From an uncultured Eubacteriales bacterium (GTDB lineage Bacteria; Bacillota; Clostridia; Oscillospirales; Acutalibacteraceae): DNA of 64,000 bases. Both the position numbers and the translations under genes were made by a program. The stretch covers positions 1 to 64,000 of the forward strand of contig CABUHY010000003.1 of assembly GCA_902491475.1 (NCBI GenBank), written 5' to 3'. Positions 52,270 through 60,870 of the stretch are shown here, piece by piece; positions within the stretch are counted from its first letter, which is position 1; the number at the start of each line of letters is the position of its first letter. The notes under the pieces are model-generated. The model saw only the letters and a program-made list of their open reading frames with translations, was not told the DNA's origin and ran no database searches.

Positions 52270-54702
52270 ATGAACTTGACTCAAAAGGCTAAGGGGATAG
52301 TCAGTGATGTTAAAACATACTGGAAAGTCCCTAAAGTAGGTCGCTATATGACCTTTAAGGAAATTGCCGCTTACGCAGGCGGCGGTATCGGTGCATATTT
52401 CATTATAACCCTCGGCTCGACGCTCCTTGTCGGAACCTCGAACATGGTTGTCGGCGGCGCTATCGGCGTTTCGCCCACGGATATGTACATACTTTATCTT
52501 ATTTCCACTCTTGCAAACATTCCGCTGACCGCTGTCAGAGCGAATATTATCGACAACACGAGAGGCAAGGGCGGTAAGTACAGACCGTACATCCTTTCAA
52601 TGGGTATTCCCACCGCTTTGATTGCGATAGCTTATGTCTGGTTCCCGTACAAGCAGATGTACAGCCTTTTCCCGTATATGCTCTTCGGAAAAGAAGCAGG
52701 TTATGTAATCAAGTGTGCAATGGTACTGATTTTCAGCTTGCTGTTGCAGTTCTTCTACAACTTCTTTAACGACGCTTATACAAACCTTATTCATGTTCTT
52801 TCGCCGAACACGCAGGAAAGAACGGATGTGCTTGCGGTAAAGTCTGTTGTTTATTCGCTTGCACCGTCAATCATCAACATTGTTCTTCCGCTCGTTGCAC
52901 AGCTTGTTGCGGACGACAATTACTATGACATAAGAGTTTACAGATACACCTATCCCGTATTCGCAATTATCGGTATTGCGCTTACGATTATCGTTTACGC
53001 AAACACGCAGGAGAAAATTGTCCAGGCGAAAACGCATACAATTCAGATTAGCTTTATGGACTCTCTTCGTGAGGTTGCGAAGAACAAATACTTCTGGATT
53101 ATTGCGTGCGCAGGTTGGCTCGGCTTCCTTGAGAGCGCATACGGCGCAATTCTTCAGTGGTCATACAACTACGGCCACACCTGCAACGGTGCGACATACG
53201 CACTTATCAGTACGCTTACGGGTAACGCTTCCCTTTGGGGTATGCTTCTTGCACCCATCTGTATCAGAAAATGGGGTAAGAAAAAGGTCCTTATCGGCGT
53301 AAATATGTTCAATGTACTGTTCATTCTTTCAATGATAGTCGATATGAGAAACATCTGGTGGCTGTTCGCCTGTGTTTATCTCAACTGGCTTGTCGGTGCA
53401 TTTGAGCAGATTACAACCCCCGCTATTCAGGCGGATATCCGTGACTATCAGCAGTACCGCTCGGGCGAGAGAATCGACGGTATGTTTGCTGCGGTTACCA
53501 CAATCGGTAATGTCGTAACGCTTGTTACCTCGTCGGTTATTCCTTTCGTTCAGAAAGCATACGGCGTATATGAGGGCAACGGCTACGAGCAGCCCTATGA
53601 CATACTTGACGCAAACAACGACGGCGGCGTGTTGCTCTACAAGCTTATGGGCGTTATGATTGTCATGGCGGCTGTCGGTGCGTTCCTCAATGTTGTACCG
53701 TACTTCTTCTATGACCTCGACGAGAGACATCAGAAAGCGATTGTCCGTATTCTTAAAATCAGAGCTTTGTTTGAGGATTACGGAAACGGAATCCTTGACG
53801 ACGGTAACCTTGTCGAAGCGGTTGATATTATCAGAGACGCAAAAGAGCTTGTAAACGAAGAGCCTAAGAAGGTCCATGCCGATTACAAGTCGATTAAGGA
53901 CAAAGCGCAGAAGAAAGCCGCTAAAAAGGCTTATAAGGAAGCGCTCAACAGAAACGAAGAAATCGAGATTTCAAAGCTTGTATGCGCAGAGCTTGACAAG
54001 TTCCAAACACCGTTCTATAAAATGCAGGTCGAAGCCAACAAGGTTGTTCTTAAAAACGGACTTGCAGGCTTGCTTGAACAGGATGTTGACAGCATAAAAG
54101 AGGAGCTTCGTGCAGCTAAGTTAATGCCCAAAAACACTGCGGAGGAAAAGGAATACCGCAAGTTTGCGATTGAAATCGCTCAGAAGAAGCTTGACTCCTG
54201 CAAGGCTATCAAGGAATATTATTCGGACGGCGCAGAGCTTACCGCTCCCGACTTTACCGCTCTTGATGCATTGTTTGCTCAGGAGGATGAGTGCGAAATG
54301 AAGCTTCGTGAGTTCAACGAAATGCTCGCAGAGGTAAGAAAGAACAAGAGTTTCAAGGACAAGGACGAGGTCAAGAGCGAAACCAAGAGAATCAAGGGCG
54401 AAGTCAAAGCCGTTATGGCAGAGAAAAAGGTTATTCTCAAGAAAGAGAAAATCGAAATGGATATGCACGCTCGCTACGGCAGAGCCGCAAAGCCCTATCT
54501 CTATGCGGAAAAGCTTATCCGTCAGCAGGAAAACTATGCGCATCTTGAAGACATAGAAGCGCTTTATGACGAGGCTAAGATTCGTCACGAGGCAAAGCTT
54601 GCAAACGACAGAGCGGAACTCGAACGCCTTAAAGCGGAAGAGGACGCAATGACCGCAAAGCTTAAAGCCGAAAAGAAGGCAAAAAAAGCCGCTAAAAAAT
54701 AA
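52270..54702 (+). CDS. GPH-family sugar symporter with long cytosolic tail
   Basis: An 810-residue transporter. Residues 1-490 are a GPH (MelB-type) glycoside:cation symporter with 12 helices; NIIDNTRGKGGKYRPYIL and IQADIRDYQQYRSGERIDGMF are family signatures. Residues 490-810 form an added cytosolic region, mostly charged helices (KDKAQKKAAKKAYKEAL, MAEKKVILKKEKIEMD) ending KAEKKAKKAAKK. Ordinary GPH proteins stop near 450-500 residues. A role in binding partners or enzymes at the membrane is inferred. The divergent GH110 gene suggests alpha-galactosyl oligosaccharides as cargo. Confidence 0.88.
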   Translation: MNLTQKAKGIVSDVKTYWKVPKVGRYMTFKEIAAYAGGGIGAYFIITLGSTLLVGTSNMVVGGAIGVSPTDMYILYLISTLANIPLTAVRANIIDNTRGKGGKYRPYILSMGIPTALIAIAYVWFPYKQMYSLFPYMLFGKEAGYVIKCAMVLIFSLLLQFFYNFFNDAYTNLIHVLSPNTQERTDVLAVKSVVYSLAPSIINIVLPLVAQLVADDNYYDIRVYRYTYPVFAIIGIALTIIVYANTQEKIVQAKTHTIQISFMDSLREVAKNKYFWIIACAGWLGFLESAYGAILQWSYNYGHTCNGATYALISTLTGNASLWGMLLAPICIRKWGKKKVLIGVNMFNVLFILSMIVDMRNIWWLFACVYLNWLVGAFEQITTPAIQADIRDYQQYRSGERIDGMFAAVTTIGNVVTLVTSSVIPFVQKAYGVYEGNGYEQPYDILDANNDGGVLLYKLMGVMIVMAAVGAFLNVVPYFFYDLDERHQKAIVRILKIRALFEDYGNGILDDGNLVEAVDIIRDAKELVNEEPKKVHADYKSIKDKAQKKAAKKAYKEALNRNEEIEISKLVCAELDKFQTPFYKMQVEANKVVLKNGLAGLLEQDVDSIKEELRAAKLMPKNTAEEKEYRKFAIEIAQKKLDSCKAIKEYYSDGAELTAPDFTALDALFAQEDECEMKLREFNEMLAEVRKNKSFKDKDEVKSETKRIKGEVKAVMAEKKVILKKEKIEMDMHARYGRAAKPYLYAEKLIRQQENYAHLEDIEALYDEAKIRHEAKLANDRAELERLKAEEDAMTAKLKAEKKAKKAAKK

Positions 54703-54743
54703 TAGAATATTGTAACAGAATATTATAATAGGACATTATAACC

Positions 54744-54776
54744 AAAGCCTTTCGGGAAATCCGAAAGGCTTTTTTA
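54744..54776 (+). terminator. Terminator of the symporter gene
   Basis: AAAGCCTTTCGG pairs with CCGAAAGGCTTT, followed by TTT. Confidence 0.85.
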
Positions 54777-54777
54777 C

Positions 54778-55400
54778 AGGCTCCCTTGTGTAAAGGGAGC
54801 TGTCGTCATTTATGACGACTGAGTGATTGTTTTATATAACGCTCTATAGGAATGCTCTTCTTTTGTCATATTCTTGCGTAAGCTCTTTGCATTTGCCACA
54901 AGATTGTGATTATGCTTTCTGTCCGGCAAAACAATCCCTCCGTTTCGCTCCGCTCAACACCTCCCTTTACACAAGGGAGGCTTTATTCTGCAAGCATTTA
55001 CATTTGATTAAGCCCTGTCCATAGCTTTTATCACATTAAAATATTCGCAGAACCAAGCCTTCCTCTGACGAGGAAGGTGGCACGCCGTAGGCGTGACGAA
55101 AGGAGAGACGCAGTATATATCAAATTTTCGTTATCTCTCCCTCAGTCATTTTTCAGAAGAAAAATGACAGCCTTGCCCTCTTGCGGTGCCCGATTTTGTT
55201 AATGCGGCTTGGAGTGCCGCACAAAATCGACCGCTGCGCCAACAGATGCTCCCTTTATCCGCCACCGGCGGCGGTCGCATATGTTGCCCGTCAGAGGGAG
55301 CTTATATTTGTGCTAAATTTTCAATTTGTTATAAGCCGAAAGCTATTATAAACACGCTAAGTTTTTCGGCGGGAGCAAGCCCCCCGCCCTACACTGACGG
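54778..55400. repeat. Second cluster of extragenic palindromes
   Basis: No gene is seen in the gap 54776-55516. It starts with an element bounded by AGGCTCCCTTGTGTAAAGGGAGC and CTCCCTTTACACAAGGGAGGCT (54778-54982), the same family as 48216-48342. A related longer element runs from CCTTCCTCTGACGAGGAAGG (about 55058) to GTCAGAGGGAGC (about 55288-55300). CGGCGGGAGCAAGCCCCCCGCCCTA (about 55368-55392) is a third palindrome type, also found at 48.1, 48.5 and 60.1 kb. Confidence 0.75.
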
Positions 55401-55446
55401 TGTAAATTTGAAATTATCCGAGAAAGTAAAAAAGATTGCACCATAA

Positions 55447-55493
55447 AAAACAACCCCGACAAGCTTCGGCTTTTAACCTGTGCTCATCGGGGG
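55447..55493 (-). terminator. Probable nadBC terminator
   Basis: On the minus strand CCCCGA pairs with TCGGGG around an inner AAGC/GCTT stem and is followed by TTGTTTTTT. Confidence 0.5.
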
Positions 55494-55516
55494 ATTTCTT
55501 ATTTTTTCGTTTTTAA

Positions 55517-56353
55517 TTATTTCATTTTCATTGAGATGTCAAACGCTTTTACCGAATGTGTGATGGCACCGACGGAGATTATGTCAACGCCCGTTTCGGC
55601 AACGCCTCTGATGGTTTCGTCGGTAATTCCGCCCGAAGCCTCGGTTTTTGCCATGCCGCCGATTATTTTGACAGCCTCACGCATCATATCGTTTGTCATA
55701 TTGTCGAGCATAATTATATCCGCTCCGACATTTACCGCCTCACGCACCTCGTCAAGGTCTCTTGTCTCAACCTCAATCTTGGTTGTGTGCCCGATTTTAC
55801 CTCGAAGCGTGGTTACCGCATTTGTAATTCCGCCGCCTGCGTCAATGTGGTTGTCCTTGAGCATAGCGCAGTCGGAAAGGTTGAAACGGTGGTTCTTACC
55901 GCCGCCGCAGGTAACGGCATATTTCTGGAGGGCTCTCAAAGACGGGAGAGTTTTCCTTGTGTCGGTAATCTGTGCGTTTGTACCCTCGCAAAGCTTAACA
56001 AGCCTGTTTGTGGCTGTCGCAATTCCCGACATATGCTGAAGAAGATTGAGCGCCGTGCGTTCGCCTTTGAGCAACAGAACGGTTTTGCCGGAGAATTCGG
56101 CGATAAGGTCGCCTTTCTTAATTTCGTCGCCGTCCTTAAAATAGGTTTTGCACTCAAAAGTGTCGTCAAGCAGACGGAAAACACGCATTGCAACATCAAG
56201 TCCGCAAAGCACACCGTCGGCCTTTGAAACAAAATATGCCTCGTTGCGCTGATTTTCGTCAATAAGATAATCGGTAGCAACATCGATATAGTTGATGTCT
56301 TCTTTAAGTGCGGAGAGGATTATTTCGTCAATATAAAACTGCGGAACATTCAT
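55517..56353 (-). CDS. nadC: Nicotinate-nucleotide diphosphorylase (quinolinate phosphoribosyltransferase)
   Basis: A 278-residue enzyme of NAD synthesis that converts quinolinate and PRPP to nicotinate mononucleotide. Conserved landmarks are ERTALNLLQHMSGIATAT, TRKTLPSLRALQKYAV, GGGKNHRFNLSD with LKDNHIDAGG, and EASGGITDETI near the end. The start overlaps the nadB stop by 4 nt (ATGA), so the two are coupled. The quinolinate synthase gene nadA is not in the window. Confidence 0.95.
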   Translation of the reverse strand: MNVPQFYIDEIILSALKEDINYIDVATDYLIDENQRNEAYFVSKADGVLCGLDVAMRVFRLLDDTFECKTYFKDGDEIKKGDLIAEFSGKTVLLLKGERTALNLLQHMSGIATATNRLVKLCEGTNAQITDTRKTLPSLRALQKYAVTCGGGKNHRFNLSDCAMLKDNHIDAGGGITNAVTTLRGKIGHTTKIEVETRDLDEVREAVNVGADIIMLDNMTNDMMREAVKIIGGMAKTEASGGITDETIRGVAETGVDIISVGAITHSVKAFDISMKMK

Positions 56354-57807
56354 CCCTCGTCAACCTCCTTTAATATGATGTGCGCCACGCTTGCAAGGCT
56401 CAACGCTTCGCAATAGTCGGGCGTAATCGCAAACTTGCCGTTTTTAAGGCGTGCAAGTATCTTGTCTACCTTTTTAAGACCCGTATGTACGGCGTCCATG
56501 TCGGGGATAACAAAATATGCCCTCTGCATAATGGAACGGATTTCGGTACGCAGACCCTTGGGCATCGGAGCGCCCGAAATGTCAAGCGGCTTGTCCTCAA
56601 CCGTAACATGAGAATAACCGGCTTTTATGCACTTTGTAATATCTTCTGCGGCACGCCTGCCGAAAACAAGCGCTTCAAGCAGTGAGTTGCTTGCAAGTCT
56701 GTTTTTGCCGTGAACGCCCGTGTGAGAGCACTCGCCGACCGCATAGAGCCTTGAAACCGTGGTTTTCGCTTCAAGCGAAACATCAATTCCGCCCATAAGG
56801 TAGTGCTGGCAGGGGAATATCGGAATAAGGTCCTTTGTGATGTCAACGCCGTGTTCCATACATCCCGCATAAATTCCTGGGAAACGGTTCTTAACAAAAT
56901 CGCTGTCCTTGTATGTAATATCAAGATAGAAGTTGTTGCTTCCCGTCTTTCTGCTTTCAAGGATAATCGCCCTTGAAACGACATCTCTCGGCGCCAATTC
57001 AAGGCGCTTGTCGTAGCGGTGCATAAATCTCTCCTTGTTGCAGTTGAGAAGATATGCGCCCTCGCCCCTTACAGCCTCACTTATAAGGAACTGTTCCCTG
57101 TCGGGACCGTTGAATGCCGTCGGGTGGAACTGAACATAGCTCAAATGCTTTATGGCGGCACCCAATTCGTATGCAAGGCGTATTCCGTCGCCCGTAGCTA
57201 CCGCGGGGTTGGTGGTGTATTTGTATACACGGCCGATACCGCCTGTGGCAATTACGCAGTAATCCGAAAATATGCTGAAAGGCTTGCCGTTTTCGTCAAG
57301 AACATCGGCGCAAAAGCCGCCCTTGACCTTTTCAAGCTTGTATACGAGGGAGTTTTGCACTTGGGTAATGTTCTTTCTCCTGTGAGTCTCTTCAAGCAGT
57401 TTTTTAACGATTTCCGCACCCGTGGTGTCCTTGTGATGAACAATTCTCCTGCGGCAGTGTCCGCCCTCAAGGGTTTTCTGAATTGTGCCGTCGGGGTTCT
57501 TGTCAAAATCAACGCCGTATTGCATTATTTTGCGTACATCGTCGGGACCCTCGTGAACAAGGACATTTACCGCGTCGGGGTCGTTTTCACGGCTGCCGGC
57601 AATCATTGTGTCCTCATAGTGGAGGTCGAAGCTGTCGTTTTCAAAGCTCAAAACAGCCGCAACGCCGCCCTGAGCCAGATTACTGTTCGAAAGCGTGTCC
57701 GATTTTTTGGAAAGGACAAGCACCGAAACATCTTCGGGAAGTGAAAGTGCGGTGTAAAGTCCGCCGACTCCGCTTCCGATTATAAGAACATCATATTTCT
57801 TTTCCAT
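56350..57807 (-). CDS. nadB: L-aspartate oxidase
   Basis: A 485-residue FAD enzyme that oxidises L-aspartate to iminoaspartate for quinolinate synthesis. The N-terminal DVLIIGSGVGGLYTALSL binds FAD. SNSNLAQGGVAAVL, the GGIGRVYKYTTNP loop and the HYLMGGIDV/GECSHTGVHGKNRLASNSL blocks are typical. Met at 57807 gives the usual MEKKYDVLIIG start; in-frame upstream starts lack a better ribosome site. The 507-residue longer frame is not needed. It is first in a nadB-nadC pair without nadA. Confidence 0.94.
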   Translation of the reverse strand: MEKKYDVLIIGSGVGGLYTALSLPEDVSVLVLSKKSDTLSNSNLAQGGVAAVLSFENDSFDLHYEDTMIAGSRENDPDAVNVLVHEGPDDVRKIMQYGVDFDKNPDGTIQKTLEGGHCRRRIVHHKDTTGAEIVKKLLEETHRRKNITQVQNSLVYKLEKVKGGFCADVLDENGKPFSIFSDYCVIATGGIGRVYKYTTNPAVATGDGIRLAYELGAAIKHLSYVQFHPTAFNGPDREQFLISEAVRGEGAYLLNCNKERFMHRYDKRLELAPRDVVSRAIILESRKTGSNNFYLDITYKDSDFVKNRFPGIYAGCMEHGVDITKDLIPIFPCQHYLMGGIDVSLEAKTTVSRLYAVGECSHTGVHGKNRLASNSLLEALVFGRRAAEDITKCIKAGYSHVTVEDKPLDISGAPMPKGLRTEIRSIMQRAYFVIPDMDAVHTGLKKVDKILARLKNGKFAITPDYCEALSLASVAHIILKEVDEG

Positions 57808-57915
57808 AAGTAAAAACATCTCTTTTACACTTATCATTTTTTTGACTGTATATAATATATCATAAATACGCAAAAAAATAAATTATTTTTATCACATAAT
57901 ATTTTGCAAATTCGG

Positions 57916-57944
57916 TTGACTTTTTGTCTAAATAGTGATAATAT
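57916..57944 (+). promoter_or_regulatory. tRNA-Arg promoter
   Basis: TTGACT (57916-57921), 17 nt and TAATAT (57939-57944) lie 20 bp before the tRNA. Confidence 0.6.
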
Positions 57945-57964
57945 AATCGGGCACAAAAAAATAT

Positions 57965-58041
57965 GCGCTGCTAGCTCAGCTGGATAGAGTGTTTGGCTAC
58001 GAACCAAAAGGTCAGGGGTTCGAATCCCTTGCAGCGCGCCA
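57965..58041 (+). tRNA. tRNA-Arg (ACG)
   Basis: A complete cloverleaf: acceptor GCGCTGC/GCAGCGC, D-arm GCTC...GAGT, anticodon arm TTTGG-CTACGAA-CCAAA with anticodon ACG, T-arm AGGGG-TTCGAAT-CCCTT, and an encoded CCA at 58039-58041. ACG is normally edited to ICG and reads CGU, CGC and CGA. Confidence 0.97.
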
Positions 58042-58043
58042 AA

Positions 58044-58079
58044 AAGAAGTACAGATTTCCGTCTGTGCTTCTTTTTTTG
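58044..58079 (+). terminator. tRNA-Arg terminator
   Basis: AAGAAGTACAGA pairs with TCTGTGCTTCTT (one mismatch), followed by TTTTT. Confidence 0.85.
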
Positions 58080-58171
58080 TGCAAATATGAAATCAAAAAG
58101 GGATTCGAACCCCCCAAAATCTTTTGCACGGCGAAGCCTTGACAAAAGAAGTCTATAATCGGATAGTTTGG

Positions 58172-58196
58172 GAAACACAGGGGACGGTTCTCTGTG
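58172..58196. repeat. Short repeat GAAACACAG-GACGGTTCTCTGT, copy 1
   Basis: GAAACACAGGGGACGGTTCTCTGTG is nearly repeated at 59019-59042 as GAAACACAGAGAACGGTTCTCTGT. The two copies flank the S51 gene. Confidence 0.6.
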
Positions 58197-58220
58197 CTTA
58201 CCCTGCATTCGTTAACCGCT

Positions 58221-58889
58221 CTATTTGTTAAACGCTTTTACATCTCCAAGCAATTTGACATTACCGTTATCTACAACAACAGCCCCTGCCATGAAAGCCG
58301 TTGCATAAACTGTTTTGCCTCTTTCAGATAATACACGATAAATGGCTTTGTTTTGTACCTTTGTATTTTCATAATGAACTTCCAGATAAAAATCATCAAG
58401 ATAACCTAATCCGTCATAGTATTGAAATTCTTTATAGTCCTTATCAGGCGATAAATGATATTCGGAAAGCTGAATAACTGCACCTGCACTATACCCCATA
58501 ACAATTCCTTTATATTTTCTTAAAATATCTGTCAAATCAAATTCCTTGATTCTGTCCATCATTCTGTCAGGGCGACCTCCGGTGAAATAAAGAATATCCG
58601 CCTTTTCTATTTTTTGTATGGCAGACTCCTTTGTATCCTTAAAATAGTTAATAAATGTAATATTATCTTCCGATATTCCGTAGGCAGTAAAGCCGCCGAC
58701 AATGCCATTATAATAAATACCTTTTTCCTTGCTATATAATGAATCCCAATCTTTTAAGTTCTTAACCTCGCTGTCACGAAAGGAAAAAGCCATTACTGCA
58801 ATCGATTGATTCGGCAATATGTATTTTTTTAAGTCATCATAAAGCCAAGGGGCATTTATTTCATATCCTTCAAGTAAAATGTTAATCAT
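58221..58889 (-). CDS. S51-family (dipeptidase E-like) protein
   Basis: A 222-residue protein of the class I glutamine amidotransferase-like fold, peptidase family S51. The nucleophile Ser lies in VMGYSAGAVIQ and the preceding YFTGGRPDRMM is characteristic. S51 peptidases cleave Asp-X dipeptides or cyanophycin-type substrates; this member is divergent, so the substrate is uncertain. It is more AT-rich than its neighbours, and related short repeats lie on both sides (58172-58196 and 59019-59042), which hints at acquisition. Confidence 0.82.
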   Translation of the reverse strand: MINILLEGYEINAPWLYDDLKKYILPNQSIAVMAFSFRDSEVKNLKDWDSLYSKEKGIYYNGIVGGFTAYGISEDNITFINYFKDTKESAIQKIEKADILYFTGGRPDRMMDRIKEFDLTDILRKYKGIVMGYSAGAVIQLSEYHLSPDKDYKEFQYYDGLGYLDDFYLEVHYENTKVQNKAIYRVLSERGKTVYATAFMAGAVVVDNGNVKLLGDVKAFNK

Positions 58890-59018
58890 TCATTTACCCT
58901 CCCACAAATCCGAAATGTTTTGCAAGCTTACCATTCAATCTATTTGTCAATGATAATTAATCTAACGCAATCATACGGCATAACGCCGTCAATGTCAAGG
59001 CGCGGTAATCCATACGAT

Positions 59019-59060
59019 GAAACACAGAGAACGGTTCTCTGTATTTGTCCCCTGTGTTTC
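59019..59060. repeat. Short repeat copy 2 within a palindrome
   Basis: The second copy lies at 59019-59042; its GAAACACAG start pairs with CTGTGTTTC at 59052-59060, which makes a hairpin. Confidence 0.55.
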
Positions 59061-59132
59061 AAAATAATTCGTTTGCGTTTTTCGCACCGATATAGTAATA
59101 TATAATAAATAATAATCAGTGAGGTGCGGCAT

Positions 59133-59753
59133 ATGGCAAACAGGTACACTCTTACCGAACAGCAGAAGGTTATCGATACATATTTGAAGGGTTGCGTTAA
59201 TCTGTACGGATTTGTTACGCCGAGGCAGTTTTTGAAAGTGTATAACCGATACAATACACCCAAAATCCGCAAGGACGACCTTCTTAAATGCGGTATGAAG
59301 CTGATACGATACTCGTATGACAGCTACTATATTTACACAAATGCTATCGTAAGCAAAAGGGTTCCCGATGAAAAAATCGGGCAAATTGCATATTTTCAGC
59401 AGGGTAAAAAGTATTATACTCCGACTCAAGAGGAAATTCTGAAATATGCAGACCCGAATTATTCTCCGGAAAATGAGTACACAAAGGCGTTATGCGACTT
59501 TTTTGTCGATGATATGGATGTGTCGTTGGTTATTGCAAAGGCGGTTGTCAAACAGCTTGAATGGCTTGTGCGGACCGAAGAACCGTTTGGCGAGCTATTG
59601 CACCTTACGGAAAGCCACGGAATTGAGATTGAGGACGAAGAACAGGCAAACGAGCTGATTTTCAAAATGCAGAATATGCACAACAATTGCAGGAAATGGG
59701 CTAATTGCGGATACACCCCAAGCGAGCTGTTCGTGCAAAACGGAAACAAGTAA
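59133..59753 (+). CDS. Unknown conserved-looking protein
   Basis: A 206-residue soluble protein of unknown function. ATG 59133 follows GAGGTG; the in-frame GTG 59124 is part of that site. The sequence has a helical N-terminal part (LTEQQKVIDTYLKGCVNLYGFVTPRQFLKVYN) that could be a winged-helix-like module. The C-terminal motif MHNNCRKWANCGYTPSEL recalls phage- or SEC-C-linked hypothetical proteins that end NNTRxWxNxGHTPxEL. No neighbour indicates a role. Confidence 0.65.
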   Translation: MANRYTLTEQQKVIDTYLKGCVNLYGFVTPRQFLKVYNRYNTPKIRKDDLLKCGMKLIRYSYDSYYIYTNAIVSKRVPDEKIGQIAYFQQGKKYYTPTQEEILKYADPNYSPENEYTKALCDFFVDDMDVSLVIAKAVVKQLEWLVRTEEPFGELLHLTESHGIEIEDEEQANELIFKMQNMHNNCRKWANCGYTPSELFVQNGNK

Positions 59754-59776
59754 AACGGTTTGCGTATTTAATACAC

Positions 59777-59973
59777 CCGAAAGGCGACTGTGAAGGCTGA
59801 GAGTTGATAAGGCAGTTTTGCTTCAAAATAACATCTTTTTGCACAATAATGCGTTAACCTCCACAGATATGCTGTCGCCTTGCGAGGATTTCCGACAAAG
59901 GCATAATAAATTTTTATGCGAGAAACCAATACTTCCTTATGAACTCTCAGCCTATGCAGCCGCCTTTTTGCGG
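59777..59973. repeat. Long inverted-repeat element
   Basis: Arms of about 36 bp (59777-59812 and 59935-59973) are inverted and share AGGCTGAGAGTT and ATAAGG blocks, with a few mismatches. The 120-bp centre contains a small GCATAA/TTATGC hairpin and no ORF. It looks like a MITE-type insertion or a structured RNA. Confidence 0.6.
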
Positions 59974-59999
59974 TGCTCTAAGCTGCATTACAAACACAG

Positions 60000-60130
60000 G
60001 CTCCCTCTGACGAGGGAGCGGAACTTCTAATGTAATTTTCTGTGCTCTTGACGGACAGGGGCGAGCCCTGTCCCTACGGGTTGTGCGTTGCTATATCGGT
60101 AGGGCGGGGGCTTGCTCCCGCCGTAAATCC
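60000..60130. repeat. Third cluster of extragenic palindromes
   Basis: AGGCTCCCTCTGACGAGGGAGC (60000-60020), GGACAGGGGCGAGCCCTGTCC (about 60054-60075) and TAGGGCGGGGGCTTGCTCCCGCC (about 60100-60122) belong to the families at 48.1-48.6 and 54.8-55.4 kb. Confidence 0.75.
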
Positions 60131-60490
60131 GCAAAAGTCGGTAGCGACAGCGAGCCGTCGGGAGGGCGTTTACAACCGAGCAGGCGAGCCGAGCGTGATT
60201 TTTGCGGAAAAGGAGGAGTTGCATAGTGAGTGAGAGACAGCCAAAGGCTGTTGCGAACGATACGGAGCAAACGACGACGCCGTGCGAAGCACCCGCAATT
60301 CTTCATTTTTTATTATTCATTTTTCATTCGCCCGCAAGGGCGCTGTCCCTTTTGCTCCGCAAAAGATGGACTATCGGGTTCAAGTCCCGATATGGCTTTG
60401 TCGGTAAAAAATAAAAAGCAGACAAACTAAATGTTCATCTGCTTTTTGGTTGTTGCCAATCGTTGTTGTGCATCGTTCAGGTTGGCTTTT
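60130..60490. other. Non-coding stretch with an isolated T-arm copy
   Basis: About 360 bp with only short, unconvincing frames. CGGGTTCAAGTCCCG at 60375-60389 equals the T-arm core of the tRNA-Leu 310 bp further on, in opposite orientation, but no acceptor, D or anticodon arm surrounds it. Nothing else is recognised. Confidence 0.4.
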
Positions 60491-60665
60491 TCAGTGATAT
60501 GCCTCACTTCGTTCGGCGTGATATTTTAGCTTTGCAAAAGTGATATTGCGCCTTTGGCGCAGTGATATTATATTCGCCTTTAACTGCCGTAAGGCAATAT
60601 CACTCGGCTGAAAGCCGAATATCACTGCGTAGCAATAGAACTCGCCGCAAGGCGAATATAACTGA
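60490..60665. repeat. Array of small hairpins joined by GTGATAT boxes
   Basis: At least five short hairpins (for example GCGCCTTTGGCGC, TCGGCTGAAAGCCGA and TCGCCGCAAGGCGA) are separated by GTGATAT or its complement ATATCAC. The regular alternation is clear by eye; no ORF is present. Confidence 0.7.
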
Positions 60666-60667
60666 AA

Positions 60668-60695
60668 AACCGTTTGCGAAAGCAAACGGTTTTTC
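60668..60695 (-). terminator. tRNA-Leu terminator
   Basis: AACCGTTTGC pairs with GCAAACGGTT around GAAA; T-runs follow in the direction of the tRNA transcript. Confidence 0.8.
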
Positions 60696-60696
60696 A

Positions 60697-60780
60697 TGGT
60701 GCGAGAGACGGGACTTGAACCCGTACGGGATTACCACACGCCCCTCAAACGTGCGCGTCTGCCGATTCCGCCACTCTCGC
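60697..60780 (-). tRNA. tRNA-Leu (GAG)
   Basis: On the minus strand: acceptor GCGAGAG/CTCTCGC, a long variable arm (class II), anticodon loop TTGAGGG with anticodon GAG, T-arm ACGGG-TTCAAGT-CCCGT, and CCA encoded at 60699-60697. It reads CUC and CUU. Confidence 0.95.
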
Positions 60781-60870
60781 ATATTCAGTTCGTCGTTCCT
60801 CGCGACGAATGATATTATAGCAAAGTGCGGGGGAACTGTCAACACTTTTCTGAAAAAACTTTTTATTTTT

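Noticed and set aside
60365..60400. Complete tRNA gene on the plus strand
   Set aside because: Only a T-arm is present; acceptor, D and anticodon arms cannot be formed.
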